The translations under genes and the position numbers were made by a program. This document shows positions 9,467-17,979 of a DNA stretch of 64,000 nt, in pieces. A model generated the notes under the pieces. The model worked only from the letters and a program-made list of their open reading frames with translations, made no database searches and was not told the DNA's origin. The DNA comes from Candidatus Woesearchaeota archaeon (lineage in GTDB: Archaea > Nanobdellota > Nanobdellia > Woesearchaeales > JAHWIC01). The stretch spans positions 1 to 64,000 of the forward strand of contig JAHWIK010000022.1 of NCBI GenBank assembly GCA_019322485.1. The letters run 5' to 3'. Position 1 is the first letter of the stretch. Each line of letters begins with the position of its first letter.

Positions 9467-9877
9467 TCAGACAACCTTTATATCCTCAACCTCGAAATAC
9501 CTCTTAACAATATCTTTCAAAAAATTCAGATTCTTAGCATCCCTTCCAATCATCAGTCCTTTTGTTTTTGTATCAGGCCCGCTAATAGTAACAACACTAT
9601 TCTCTTCATTAACCTCTGTTGCCTGCAATGGATAAAGCATATTCCTGACAAACTGGCACACATCAGGATTAAACTCAACAATCCTTATCTTTTTATTGAG
9701 TATGCCTTCAAGCCTGTGAACATTAGAGCCGTTCTTGCCAATTGCCTTTCCAATCTCGTTTGGCTCAACAACAAACAAAACACGCTCATTAACTATGCAG
9801 TCCTTAAGCTTGGACCTAGTCAATGATTCAAATAGGGACATATATTTTAAGATATCAGCGTCGTATTTTATCTTCAT
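9467..9877 (-). CDS. nusA: archaeal NusA-like transcription factor (two KH domains)
   Basis: 136 residues, the short archaeal NusA form without the S1 domain or the RNA polymerase-binding domain of bacteria. KH1 carries IGKAIGKNGSNVHRLE; KH2 carries LMIGRDAKNLNFLK, so both GxxG-type RNA-binding loops are visible, the second as GRDAKN. It is thought to act in transcription elongation or termination. The ATG overlaps the rpl30e stop by 4 nt (coupled translation), and the position after rpoA2-rpl30e is the canonical archaeal order. Confidence 0.93.
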   Translation of the reverse strand: MKIKYDADILKYMSLFESLTRSKLKDCIVNERVLFVVEPNEIGKAIGKNGSNVHRLEGILNKKIRIVEFNPDVCQFVRNMLYPLQATEVNEENSVVTISGPDTKTKGLMIGRDAKNLNFLKDIVKRYFEVEDIKVV

Positions 9878-10167
9878 TTAGCTTTACCCTTAACCAATCC
9901 AAGAACAGAAATAGAATAAGGTTTCTTGCACAAAACACCAAGCTCATCATTAGGATATTTTAATTGTGATACACTGGCCTTCGAAAGCTTGCTGTAATGC
10001 TTTATATCATCTTTAACTTTAGCAGGACAATTCAGGGAAAGAAAAACCTTCTCAATCTTTCCAATCTTAAGTGCCTTAACAGTCCTTTCAGTACCAATCA
10101 AGAGCTTTTTCTCTGTAAGCAGTTTTCTTAATTCCAATATCTTCTTGTCAAGTCTTTCTCTTGCCAT
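9874..10167 (-). CDS. rpl30e: large ribosomal subunit protein eL30
   Basis: 97 residues with the L7Ae/L30e fold: KLLIGTERTVKALKIGKIEKVFLS, then a strand and helix before the ending ISVLGLVKGKAK. The length is typical. It binds 23S rRNA and belongs to the family that recognises kink-turns. It starts 2 nt after rpoA2 ends and overlaps nusA by 4 nt. Confidence 0.93.
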   Translation of the reverse strand: MARERLDKKILELRKLLTEKKLLIGTERTVKALKIGKIEKVFLSLNCPAKVKDDIKHYSKLSKASVSQLKYPNDELGVLCKKPYSISVLGLVKGKAK

Positions 10168-10169
10168 TT

Positions 10170-11294
10170 TTATTTCTTTATCTTAGTTATTAAGCCTGGC
10201 AGACCAGTTCCAATTGGTATTGGCTGGTTAAGCATCACGTTTTCAACAACAGAGTTTAGCTGGTCAACCTCTCCAACCAAAGCAGCATTTATCACATGCC
10301 TTATTGGCGTTTCAAACGAAGCTCTGGCAAGTACAGATGCCTTCTCACTAACTATTCCATATCTTGTTATCCCCTTTATCTTGCCAGAAGCGCACATTGT
10401 ATCAGCAACAAGCATGATGTGCCTTATATCAACATTCAGGCCCTGGCTTTCAATAACCTTGAAAACCTCGTTTATAATTGCCTGGCGAGCAGCTTCTATA
10501 CCAAGCACACTCTCCACCTCAAAAATATTATTTGTAGTTGTGCGTTCAGAATTGACCTCAGGCAGCACCAAGATGTCAGTCATATTTGAGCCAGCTGTAA
10601 TTACTATATATTCCTCCCCTCTTTTAACAGGCAGTACCTGGGAAATTCCTTTGACGCCTTTGATATGTATGTCCTTAATCTTTTCTTTTGTCTTATAGAT
10701 TTCCTTCATAGCTTCCTCTTTTCCCCGAACTTTGAGTATAAGTGAGTCTCCTTCCTGCTTGGTGGTATACCCTTTCAAGCTTCCAGCAACAATCTTAGCT
10801 AAACCAGCAGCAGTTAATCCAAGTTCCTGCATTTTTTCAACATTCAGTTTAACCTCAATCATTCCTTCTGCCATGTTTATCAGGAACTCTAAAGCAAGCT
10901 CCTTTAAAGTAGTCTGCTTGATAGACAATGCAAACTCTCTGACACCTTTGCCTGCTGAATATGGTTTCTTAAGATAAATCTCCATCATTGGTGTTGATAA
11001 TTCCTTGCGGCCGTCAAGAATCTCAATAATACGAGGCAAACCCATTGTAACGTTCATCTCTGCAACACCAGCAAAGTGGAATGTGTTTAGTGTCATCTGT
11101 GTGCCTGGCTCGCCAATACTTTCTGCAGATACTAAACCAACAGATTCTCCCGGTTCTACTCTAACATCCTCATATTCTTCAGCAGCACGCTTATAGATTT
11201 CATTCTCTTTAGATTGAGCCATCTTGCTGGGTATATTTTCTTTCAAGTCAGCTGCAAGATTCTTAGGAAGTTGTTTTTCAAATTCGTTTGCCAT
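10170..11294 (-). CDS. rpoA2: RNA polymerase subunit A'' (C-terminal part of the largest subunit)
   Basis: 374 residues from the ATG at 11294. An upstream in-frame GTG at 11303 overlaps rpoA1 and is less likely. The conserved core GLVSAESIGEPGTQMTLNTFH (trigger-loop region) and the C-terminal SFETPIRHVINAAL are present. With RpoA1 it forms the catalytic largest subunit. The spacing to rpoA1 is one base, so translation is coupled. Confidence 0.97.
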   Translation of the reverse strand: MANEFEKQLPKNLAADLKENIPSKMAQSKENEIYKRAAEEYEDVRVEPGESVGLVSAESIGEPGTQMTLNTFHFAGVAEMNVTMGLPRIIEILDGRKELSTPMMEIYLKKPYSAGKGVREFALSIKQTTLKELALEFLINMAEGMIEVKLNVEKMQELGLTAAGLAKIVAGSLKGYTTKQEGDSLILKVRGKEEAMKEIYKTKEKIKDIHIKGVKGISQVLPVKRGEEYIVITAGSNMTDILVLPEVNSERTTTNNIFEVESVLGIEAARQAIINEVFKVIESQGLNVDIRHIMLVADTMCASGKIKGITRYGIVSEKASVLARASFETPIRHVINAALVGEVDQLNSVVENVMLNQPIPIGTGLPGLITKIKK

Positions 11295-11295
11295 A

Positions 11296-14133
11296 TTAAC
11301 CACTCACAGATCTTATTATTCTTTTAACATTAAGCGAGCCGCCTTCAGATTTTGAAACATCTATGCCATCCTCACCGTAATTAAACTGGATGATTCTTTT
11401 AGCAGCGTCTCTTACAGTATTATCATATTCTACCTTTAAATCCTGCATAGCATTTGCAAGCCTTCTGTAGAGGTAGCCTGACTTTGGAGTTCTAAGTGCG
11501 GTATCCATTAATGAATCCCTGCCAGTCATTGCACCAAAGAAAAATTCTGCAGGGCCTAAACCGCCCTTGAATCCATTGCTTATGAAACCGTGTGCAGAAG
11601 GACTTAGGTCGCCCCTCTTAAAGACAGATAGTGTCCTCTCAAAGTAGCCTTTCTCAATTCTTTTTCCTCGCATAGCTTGCTGGCCAACACAAGCAGCCAT
11701 CTGAGCCAGGTTAAGCAGGTTGCCTCTGGCGCCAGAATCAGCCATAACCATTGTGTGGCTTTTCTTATCAGCATGTATAGCCACTAACTTACCAGTTTCA
11801 TTTCTAGCGCGATTAAGCACCTCAAGTATCTTAAGCTCAAGGGTCTCTTTTAGAGTTTTTCCAGGGAATGTTTCCAGCTTATTGTTATGATAAAGCTCTA
11901 TCAGGTTATCAACTTCCTTTCTTGCATTATCAAGTGTTTCCCTTATCTTAATCCTGGCATCTTCAGGCAGGTCAGTATCACTGACAGCTGAGCTGAAGCC
12001 AACCCTTGAAAGCACCTCGATGCCAAGCCTGAATAAATTACCAAGCAAATCTATTGTGAATTCTTTCCCATATCTCTTGTGTATATTTCTCAGCAATAAT
12101 CCAGAACCCTCTCCAAGCAGGTTTCTGTCAAGTATTCCTGAAACAAGCTTTCCATCCTTGATTACAACATATGCATCATTCTTCACATTTTCTTCCTTGC
12201 TTAAACTATTGTCATAATGCCTTGCTTTTCCAGTAAAGTTAAAGTCATTTGGTATAAGGACTGATATAACCTCTTTACCACTGACACTCTTTTTATTGGG
12301 AAGCTTTGAGAAATCTGTCAATCCAACAGCCGACAATAAATCAGCTGCTTCCTCTCTGCTCATCTCCATCTCTTTTGTTAATAAATAATTGCCTGATATT
12401 GCATCCTGAACGCAGCCAATTATGCTTAATCCATACCTTGGTGAGATAAGCTGTGTTTGTACTTCCATCAACACCCCTGCTTCTGCCCTGGACTCCTCTG
12501 TTTGAGGTATGTGCAGGTTCATTTCATCCCCATCAAAGTCAGCATTGTAAGGGTGGCATACAGCTGGGTTAAGCCTTAAGGTTTTCCCAGGAAGAACTTT
12601 TATGCTATGGCACATCATTGACATCCTGTGCAGTGAGGGCTGCCTGTTAAAAAGAGCTTTATCGCCGTCAAGCAGATGCCTCTCAATAACATAGCCTGGC
12701 TGCAGTTCCTCTAAACTAGCTTCTTTCGTTTCATCAGTAATCTTTTTCTTCTTTCCATCAGGCCTTACAATATAATTTGCTCCAGGATAAATAGTAGGGC
12801 CTCTCTCCACGAACTTCTTTAAATATGCAATATTCCATGGATTAACCCTTTCAGGAACTGTCAGCTTCATTGCCATTACCAAGGGTACACCAACCTCATT
12901 TAGGTTAAGCCTTGGGTCTGGGCTTATTACAGTACGTGCTGAGAAATTAGTACGTTTTCCAGCGAGGTTATGCCTGATACGGCCTTCTTTGCTCTTTATC
13001 CTCTCAGTAATGGTTTTTAGTGGCTGCCCAGAACGGTGCCTTGCTGGAGGCAGTTGTGCAACAGCGTTGTCAAAGAATGTAGTTACATGATACTGCAGTA
13101 AATCCCATAAGTCCTCTACAATTATTTCAGGTGCGCCTGCGTTTATATTTTCAAACAGCCTTTGATTAATCCTTACAATGTCCCCAAGCTTGTGGGTAAG
13201 GTCATCCTCGCTTCTTTCACCAGATTCAAGTGTAATTGACGGCCTCATTGTCACAGGCGGTATTGGAAGGACAGTAAGAATCATCCATTCCGGCCTTACA
13301 TGCTGAGGATTCATCCCAAAAATCTCTAGGTCATCATCAGGTACCCTCTCCATGCGGGCCCTTACCTCAATAGGAGTTATCCTTTTTACATCTTCCAGAA
13401 ATGTTGTTGGTTTATCAAGGGTTATTTTTTTCTGCCTGCTTTTGCAGTATGGGCATTTATGTGTTGTTTTGAGCGCAGAAATTATGTCTTTAATCTTTTT
13501 TCTTCTTTGCTCCATACCCTGCTCCTTTTCAACAACATCAAGCTCTTCTCTGAAGTTGTCAATCTTATTCTTGGGAATGAGTACCCTGCCACACTCCCTG
13601 CATGTACACCTTAGGAGGTTCAACAGGATAGTTACAAATTTTATGTGGACTATTGGTCTTGCAAGTTCGATATAACCAAAATGGCCAATGCATTCCTTAA
13701 GCTTGGAGCCGCATGTTTTGCATTTCAAACCAGGGTCAATAACACCAAGCCTTATATCCATAAGGCCGCCGTCAACAGGATAGCCTTCTTTGTCATAAAG
13801 CTCAGGAGTAACTACCTTTGCTGAGGCCATCTTCTTTACCATCTTTGGAGAAAAGACAGAGAACACTATCTTGTCTATCTTTTTATGGATGTATCTCTCA
13901 TTCTCAAATACCCTTTCTTCTTTCTTTTTCTCCTCAGGCTTTTCTTCAGAAGTTTCTTTTTCTTTCTCTTCTTTAGCCTCGGCCTTCTCTTTTTGAGAAG
14001 ACTCCTTCTTGTCGGAAATCGAAGATTTCTGAGCATGCTCAGAAAAGCCCTGCTTTTCTGACATCTCTAAACCTTTTTCAGTAGCCTTCGAAGGTTCCTT
14101 TTTTTCTTCAGCCTTTTTCTTTTCTTCTGCCAT
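11296..14133 (-). CDS. rpoA1: RNA polymerase subunit A' (N-terminal part of the largest subunit)
   Basis: 945 residues. The catalytic Mg-binding motif NADFDGDEMN is intact at about residue 530, and the N-terminal zinc site (CKTCGSKLKECIGHFG) and the clamp motif GKRTNFSARTVISPDPRLN are visible. The first about 85 residues are an unusual Lys/Glu/Ser-rich extension before the normal start of the family (FENERYIHKKIDKIVFSVFS). The DNA for this extension contains several perfect short hairpins shared with the rps19e tail (see repeat at 14013). The start is the ATG at 14133, 1 nt after the rpoB1 stop. Confidence 0.97.
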   Translation of the reverse strand: MAEEKKKAEEKKEPSKATEKGLEMSEKQGFSEHAQKSSISDKKESSQKEKAEAKEEKEKETSEEKPEEKKKEERVFENERYIHKKIDKIVFSVFSPKMVKKMASAKVVTPELYDKEGYPVDGGLMDIRLGVIDPGLKCKTCGSKLKECIGHFGYIELARPIVHIKFVTILLNLLRCTCRECGRVLIPKNKIDNFREELDVVEKEQGMEQRRKKIKDIISALKTTHKCPYCKSRQKKITLDKPTTFLEDVKRITPIEVRARMERVPDDDLEIFGMNPQHVRPEWMILTVLPIPPVTMRPSITLESGERSEDDLTHKLGDIVRINQRLFENINAGAPEIIVEDLWDLLQYHVTTFFDNAVAQLPPARHRSGQPLKTITERIKSKEGRIRHNLAGKRTNFSARTVISPDPRLNLNEVGVPLVMAMKLTVPERVNPWNIAYLKKFVERGPTIYPGANYIVRPDGKKKKITDETKEASLEELQPGYVIERHLLDGDKALFNRQPSLHRMSMMCHSIKVLPGKTLRLNPAVCHPYNADFDGDEMNLHIPQTEESRAEAGVLMEVQTQLISPRYGLSIIGCVQDAISGNYLLTKEMEMSREEAADLLSAVGLTDFSKLPNKKSVSGKEVISVLIPNDFNFTGKARHYDNSLSKEENVKNDAYVVIKDGKLVSGILDRNLLGEGSGLLLRNIHKRYGKEFTIDLLGNLFRLGIEVLSRVGFSSAVSDTDLPEDARIKIRETLDNARKEVDNLIELYHNNKLETFPGKTLKETLELKILEVLNRARNETGKLVAIHADKKSHTMVMADSGARGNLLNLAQMAACVGQQAMRGKRIEKGYFERTLSVFKRGDLSPSAHGFISNGFKGGLGPAEFFFGAMTGRDSLMDTALRTPKSGYLYRRLANAMQDLKVEYDNTVRDAAKRIIQFNYGEDGIDVSKSEGGSLNVKRIIRSVSG
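14013..14100. repeat. palindromic modules inside the rpoA1 N-terminal extension
   Basis: Within the coding sequence for the charged extension there are consecutive hairpins: GAAATC-GAA-GATTTC (about 14018), the palindrome CTGAGCATGCTCAG, AGAAAAGC-CCT-GCTTTTCT (about 14041-14060), and CTAAACCTTTTTCAGTA followed by CCTTCGAAGG (about 14067-14098). Closely related modules occur in a different order in rps19e at 47130-47232. They are translated in frame (PSKATEKGLE and SSISDK). Confidence 0.6.
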
Positions 14134-14134
14134 G

Positions 14135-15940
14135 TTATTTATATTTGCTCCTTAACAAGAGTTTTGGGTATATGCCCAGTGATTTGAATTCATCAAGTAT
14201 AAGCTTGAATGCATAGCTTACCTCTATATCAGTTATCTCTACATTATCACCGCATATAGGGCAGTATGATTTATCCTTAAATTCATCCCGTACAGCGATT
14301 ATTCCGCAGTTCTCACATAAAGGTACAACAGTTTTATCAGAATCAAACCTTTCTTTTAAAGTCAATGAAGCTCCATGGGCAACTAATGCATCCTTTTCCA
14401 TCTCTCCCATTCTCAGGCCGCCTTCTTTTGCTCTGCCTTCAGTTGGCTGTCTTGTAAGCAGCTGGATAGGACCGCGGGCCCTGCTATGGATCTTATTAGC
14501 CACCATATGCTTTAATTTCAAATAGTACATATTGCCGATAAATATCTTCGCCTGGAACTGCTCTCCTGTTTGTCCATTATATATTGTCTCAGTTCCGTTC
14601 TCCCTGAATCCAAGGCTCAATAACTCTTTCCTTAGCTTTTCTTCTGGCTCAGCATCAAATGTTGTGCCATTAATGTGTCTTCCAGACAAACAACCAACCT
14701 TACCTCCAACGAGTTCAATTAAGTGAGAGATAGTCATTCTTGATGGTATACCATGCGGAGAGAATATCAGGTCAGGCACCATGCCTGATGCAGTAAACGG
14801 CATATCCGATTGAGGCACAATAAGCCCTACAACACCTTTCTGCCCATGACGAGAGGTAAACTTGTCTCCTATCTCAGGCACCCGCTCATCGCGAATCCTT
14901 ACCTGCACCAGCTTGTTGCCTTCCTCATTTTCAGTAATCAAAACAAAATCTATAACTCCTTTTTCACCATGCTTAGCTGCAACAGAGCTTTCTCTCCTTG
15001 TGCTTGATGCCAGGCTGTACTCCTCTAATGAGCTTAAGAACCTAGGCGGGCTTGTCTTTCCGATTATAACATCCCCTTCAGCTATCTTTCCCTCAGGATA
15101 TATTATCCCGTCATCCTCAAGTAAGCGGTAGTCCTTTTCAGACTTGTAGCCTTTAACATCCTTGTCAGGAATGGATATCTCATCAACCAGGCCGCCGGCA
15201 TAACGTAGCTCTTCAGCTATGCTTGGCCTGTAGTAAGTTGACCTTCCAAGCCCCCTGTCTATAGAGCCTTTATTCAATATAATTGCATCTTCCATATTGT
15301 AGCCTTTGTAACTCATTATTGCTACTACAATATTCTGTCCAGCTGGATGCGTTTCGTAACCGCTTATATCATGGATTATTGTCTGGGTTATAGGCATCTG
15401 AGCGGTATGCAGGATATTAACATCCATGTCCATTCTCACAGCATAATTAGCTGCATAAAATCCCAGCGCTTGTTTTTGATTTTTGCTTCCTGCATTTAAC
15501 CTTGTTGACTGGTTAAAGTTAGCATATGGAACAAGGGATGTGCATAACCCAAGCATAGCCAGAGGAGTTATCTCAAGGTGTGTATGTTCATTAGTGAGGT
15601 CCTTCTCAAAAAAGGCAATCAGTGCATTCTCTTCTTCATTTGCATCTAGGTATTCAATAACACCCTGCTTTACCAGGTCGCCCCAGGATATCTCGTCCTT
15701 TTCAAGCTGCTTTACATGCTTTTCAGTTAGTAACGGCCTTCCTTCCTTCACAATTATTAATGGTCTTCTTGCGCGGCCCCTCAGGCATTCAATAGATACC
15801 ACATCTGAGGTTTCATCATATTTTACATTTACATTATTAGTTATGTCGCCCTTTCTTCTCTCTGAGCGTATGCTCTCAATGAATGACTTTGGCTCCTCAA
15901 TCAGGCCTACAAATTTGTTGTTTAGATATACTTCGCTCAT
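14135..15940 (-). CDS. rpoB1: RNA polymerase subunit B' (C-terminal part of the second-largest subunit)
   Basis: 601 residues. Family motifs: MSYKGYNMEDAIILNK, GDKFTSRHGQKGVVG (active-site wall), the lysine-rich MEKDALVAHGAS, and a C-terminal zinc ribbon with CENCG and CPICG. The split into B' and B'' genes is characteristic of Euryarchaeota and many DPANN archaea. Its ATG overlaps the end of rpoB2 by 4 nt. Confidence 0.97.
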   Translation of the reverse strand: MSEVYLNNKFVGLIEEPKSFIESIRSERRKGDITNNVNVKYDETSDVVSIECLRGRARRPLIIVKEGRPLLTEKHVKQLEKDEISWGDLVKQGVIEYLDANEEENALIAFFEKDLTNEHTHLEITPLAMLGLCTSLVPYANFNQSTRLNAGSKNQKQALGFYAANYAVRMDMDVNILHTAQMPITQTIIHDISGYETHPAGQNIVVAIMSYKGYNMEDAIILNKGSIDRGLGRSTYYRPSIAEELRYAGGLVDEISIPDKDVKGYKSEKDYRLLEDDGIIYPEGKIAEGDVIIGKTSPPRFLSSLEEYSLASSTRRESSVAAKHGEKGVIDFVLITENEEGNKLVQVRIRDERVPEIGDKFTSRHGQKGVVGLIVPQSDMPFTASGMVPDLIFSPHGIPSRMTISHLIELVGGKVGCLSGRHINGTTFDAEPEEKLRKELLSLGFRENGTETIYNGQTGEQFQAKIFIGNMYYLKLKHMVANKIHSRARGPIQLLTRQPTEGRAKEGGLRMGEMEKDALVAHGASLTLKERFDSDKTVVPLCENCGIIAVRDEFKDKSYCPICGDNVEITDIEVSYAFKLILDEFKSLGIYPKLLLRSKYK

Positions 15941-17424
15941 TTTACCGTTTTTAATCCTAAGTTTATCAATTTCTTCTGGATTTCCTCTTCGTCTGAATCA
16001 TTGGAAATATTACAAAGCAATGACAGATTCTTTCTTAATCCAATATTTGTTCCTTCAGGAGTTTCAATAGGGCATAGCCTGCCAAGATGCGTGGAATGAA
16101 GCTCGCGAGCTTCGAAATTTTCCTGCGATGCTGATAACGGGCTGACAACCCTTTGCAAATGGGAAAGTGTCTCCAGGAAGTTAAGGCGCTGTATCCTCTG
16201 GCTTATTCCTTTTCTGCCGCCAACCCATGTGCCTGTTGCCATAGATGAGTATATTCTTTGCGTAAGTAATTTCTCGCGTATGATGACCTTTATACTTGGG
16301 AATTTTCCCCTCTTAACAATCCTCTGGAAATTATAAAGCAAATCACCAATCAGCACCTTTAGGTTTACTCTCACAAGGTCTGCAAGCAAGTCCCCTGATA
16401 ACTTCAGTCTCTTATTCATATAATGGTCTTTGTCGTCGATTGATAGGCTCCCATTTGCAACATTTATGTATTTCTTGATAAGCTTGCATAGGTTATATGC
16501 CTTAAGGATTCTTTGCTGAGGCTCAACCCCAAGGTGAGGCAGAAGATATTTGTCAATGATTTCTTTCATACGCTCTGTCCTTATTTCTTTTGTCTGTGTT
16601 ATACCTATCTTTTTTGCTATAAGGTCTAATGCATCCTCAGTTGATTTTACATCTACAAATTCAAGAAGGTTTATCAAAACCTCATCATATTGTTTTTCAG
16701 TTGAAACAAACTTCACTATCTCCTCATCTTTTAATAAACCAAGCGCCTTGATAACCAGGATTATTGGAACCCTCTGGACTCTTGTAAAGGTCAGATAGAA
16801 TATGCCGTCCTTCATCTTTTCCAATGTATGCGGGATCTTGAATGAACCTCTCTCAGAAAATAATCTTCCCCTGTACTCACTTGGGCCTGTAGAGTTCTTT
16901 TCTACCAGAAGTTTGTTTGCTGCAAGGTCCTCGATGCTGATAAGCACCTTTTCTGTTCCGTTTATTATAAAGTATCCTCCCGGGTCATTTGGGTCTTCAC
17001 CGTGCTGTATAAGTTCTTCTTTGCCGATCTTATTTAGGTGGCAGCATTTGCTTTTCAGCATTATTGGCAGGTTGCCTATCTGTGTTGTAAAGCTCTCCCT
17101 CTGTACGTCATTTATGTGCGCACTCACTTCAATAAATATAGGGGCAGAATAGGTTATTTTTCTTAACCTGGTTTCTATAGGGTATACCTTCCGTTTGCTT
17201 CCGTCTGCTTCTGTTATCTCTGGTTTAGTTACCCATATCTTGTCAAATCTTATCTTGAAGTTATCCACATTATGAGGTATTATTGTCGGGACAACCTCCT
17301 TGTTTTCCTCCACAATGTTCTGCAGTTCTTTATCAATAAAATTATTGAATGAAGCTATATTTGAATCAACAAAACTCTGTTCCTCAAAATACTTCTTGAT
17401 TAATGTTTTGCTGTATTTATACAT
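15937..17424 (-). CDS. rpoB2: RNA polymerase subunit B'' (N-terminal part of the second-largest subunit)
   Basis: 495 residues covering the protrusion and lobe. The C-terminal conserved block VSPLSASQENFEARELHSTH then RLCPIETPEGTNIGL is the rifampicin-region homologue. The start (MYKYSKTLIKKYF) overlaps the rpoH stop by 8 nt, giving translational coupling. Together with RpoB1 it forms the complete second-largest subunit. Confidence 0.97.
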   Translation of the reverse strand: MYKYSKTLIKKYFEEQSFVDSNIASFNNFIDKELQNIVEENKEVVPTIIPHNVDNFKIRFDKIWVTKPEITEADGSKRKVYPIETRLRKITYSAPIFIEVSAHINDVQRESFTTQIGNLPIMLKSKCCHLNKIGKEELIQHGEDPNDPGGYFIINGTEKVLISIEDLAANKLLVEKNSTGPSEYRGRLFSERGSFKIPHTLEKMKDGIFYLTFTRVQRVPIILVIKALGLLKDEEIVKFVSTEKQYDEVLINLLEFVDVKSTEDALDLIAKKIGITQTKEIRTERMKEIIDKYLLPHLGVEPQQRILKAYNLCKLIKKYINVANGSLSIDDKDHYMNKRLKLSGDLLADLVRVNLKVLIGDLLYNFQRIVKRGKFPSIKVIIREKLLTQRIYSSMATGTWVGGRKGISQRIQRLNFLETLSHLQRVVSPLSASQENFEARELHSTHLGRLCPIETPEGTNIGLRKNLSLLCNISNDSDEEEIQKKLINLGLKTVK

Positions 17425-17662
17425 TAGTAACTCCCCTGTAAAAGACAGCTTCCCCGGCAGTTGGGCTTTTCCTTACAACCTTTACTACGTCCCCTGCCTT
17501 TACACCTAAACCTTGTATTGCAGGGTCATCCTTTAGAATTTTTGGAAGCTCTATTGTGGTTATATTGTATTTCTTAAAGACTGCCTCTTTTTCTTTCTCA
17601 CTTAGTTTCACATGCTTAGGTATCAGCATGTGCTTGTCAATCTTTAGTTTTTTTCTAACCAT
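17417..17662 (-). CDS. rpoH: RNA polymerase subunit H (Rpb5 C-terminal homologue)
   Basis: 81 residues, the usual archaeal size, lacking the eukaryotic N-terminal nuclease-like domain. The conserved segment IPKHVKLSEKEKE and the ending GEAVFYRGVTNV are typical. It is the first protein gene of the polymerase operon and its ATG lies only 17 nt after the 3' end of tRNA-Lys on the same strand. No clear ribosome binding site is seen (AATCAATATAAA precedes the ATG), so translation may begin on a processed 5' end left by tRNA maturation. Confidence 0.95.
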   Translation of the reverse strand: MVRKKLKIDKHMLIPKHVKLSEKEKEAVFKKYNITTIELPKILKDDPAIQGLGVKAGDVVKVVRKSPTAGEAVFYRGVTNV

Positions 17663-17693
17663 TTTATATTGATTATGAGTGGGCCGGACGAGA

Positions 17694-17728
17694 CCTTCGA
17701 GCCATGATTCCTTCCGGAATTAACAGCA
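17694..17728 (-). other. T-loop intron of tRNA-Lys
   Basis: 35-nt insert between TTCGAA and T of the T loop. It contains a hairpin ATTCC-GGAA-GGAAT. The position matches the intron in the neighbouring tRNA-Asp. Confidence 0.75.
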
Positions 17729-17750
17729 TTCGAACTCGCGACCGCCTCAT

Positions 17751-17771
17751 TACTTACGGCGCTTTTCGCCA
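17751..17771 (-). other. canonical 37/38 intron of tRNA-Lys
   Basis: 21-nt insert after CTTTTA of the anticodon loop, with a GGCG-AAAAG-CGCC hairpin. 37/38 is the standard archaeal intron position. Confidence 0.85.
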
Positions 17772-17787
17772 TAAAAGTGAGGCGCTC

Positions 17788-17819
17788 TCTCCTGCCTGAG
17801 AGGCTCGATAGCCTCTAGG
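17788..17819 (-). other. D-loop intron of tRNA-Lys
   Basis: 32-nt insert in the D loop, after AGCCTGGTA and before GAGC. It contains a perfect 7-bp hairpin AGAGGCT-ATCG-AGCCTCT. Its removal restores a normal D arm with GG at 18-19. Confidence 0.75.
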
Positions 17820-17860
17820 TACCAGGCTGAGCTACCGGCCCGCTAAACTTTACTGCGTTG

Positions 17861-17872
17861 TTTTTTAAAAAA
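17861..17872 (-). promoter_or_regulatory. possible TATA box of tRNA-Lys
   Basis: TTTTTTAAAAAA lies between the two tRNA genes, centred about 25 nt upstream of the tRNA-Lys 5' end, the normal archaeal TATA distance. It could give tRNA-Lys and the downstream polymerase operon their own promoter. Confidence 0.5.
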
Positions 17873-17979
17873 CGCCCTGGCCGGGATTTTCATTGAGCTT
17901 TATTGATGAAACACTCTTTTTGAACCCGGGTCGAAGCCTCGACAGGGCTTCATGCTAGGCCGAACTACACTACCAGGGC
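17873..17979 (-). tRNA. tRNA-Asp (anticodon GTC) with a T-loop intron
   Basis: Acceptor arms GCCCTGG and CCAGGGC pair perfectly (17973-17979 with 17874-17880), with discriminator G at 17873, as expected for tRNA-Asp. The D arm (GTG...CAT) is like haloarchaeal tRNA-Asp. The anticodon stem AAGCC/GGCTT encloses CTGTCGA, giving anticodon GTC. The T stem CCGGG/CCCGG encloses 39 nt instead of 7; removing 32 nt (17887-17918) restores TTCAAAT. The spliced tRNA is 75 nt. No CCA is encoded. Confidence 0.9.
17887..17918 (-). other. T-loop intron of tRNA-Asp
   Basis: 32-nt insert between TTCAAA and T of the T loop. It can fold through TTTCAT and ATGAAA. The location is the same as the T-loop insert of tRNA-Lys; the exact boundary is ambiguous because of flanking A residues. 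Confidence 0.75.

Larger units (their letters stand above)
17680..17841 (-). tRNA. tRNA-Lys (anticodon TTT), apparently interrupted by three introns
   Basis: Reading the minus strand, the acceptor arms GGGCCGG and CCGGCCC pair perfectly (17835-17841 with 17681-17687; discriminator A at 17680). After removal of three inserts the exons give a canonical 74-nt cloverleaf: D arm GCTC-AGCCTGGTA-GAGC, anticodon stem CCTCA/TGAGG with loop CTTTTAA, variable loop CGGTC, T arm GCGAG-TTCGAAT-CTCGT. The inserts are in the D loop (17788-17819, 32 nt), at 37/38 in the anticodon loop (17751-17771, 21 nt), and in the T loop (17694-17728, 35 nt). The exact ends may shift by a few bases. No CCA is encoded. The gene is immediately upstream of rpoH. 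Confidence 0.9.

Noticed and set aside
15483..16070. Plus-strand open frame of about 195 codons opposite rpoB1/rpoB2
   Set aside because: It is antisense to two strongly conserved polymerase genes and its translation has no recognisable domain.
16095..16115. Perfect palindrome GAAGCTCGCGAGCTTC in rpoB2
   Set aside because: It encodes the strictly conserved NFEAREL segment of the polymerase, so protein constraint explains it.
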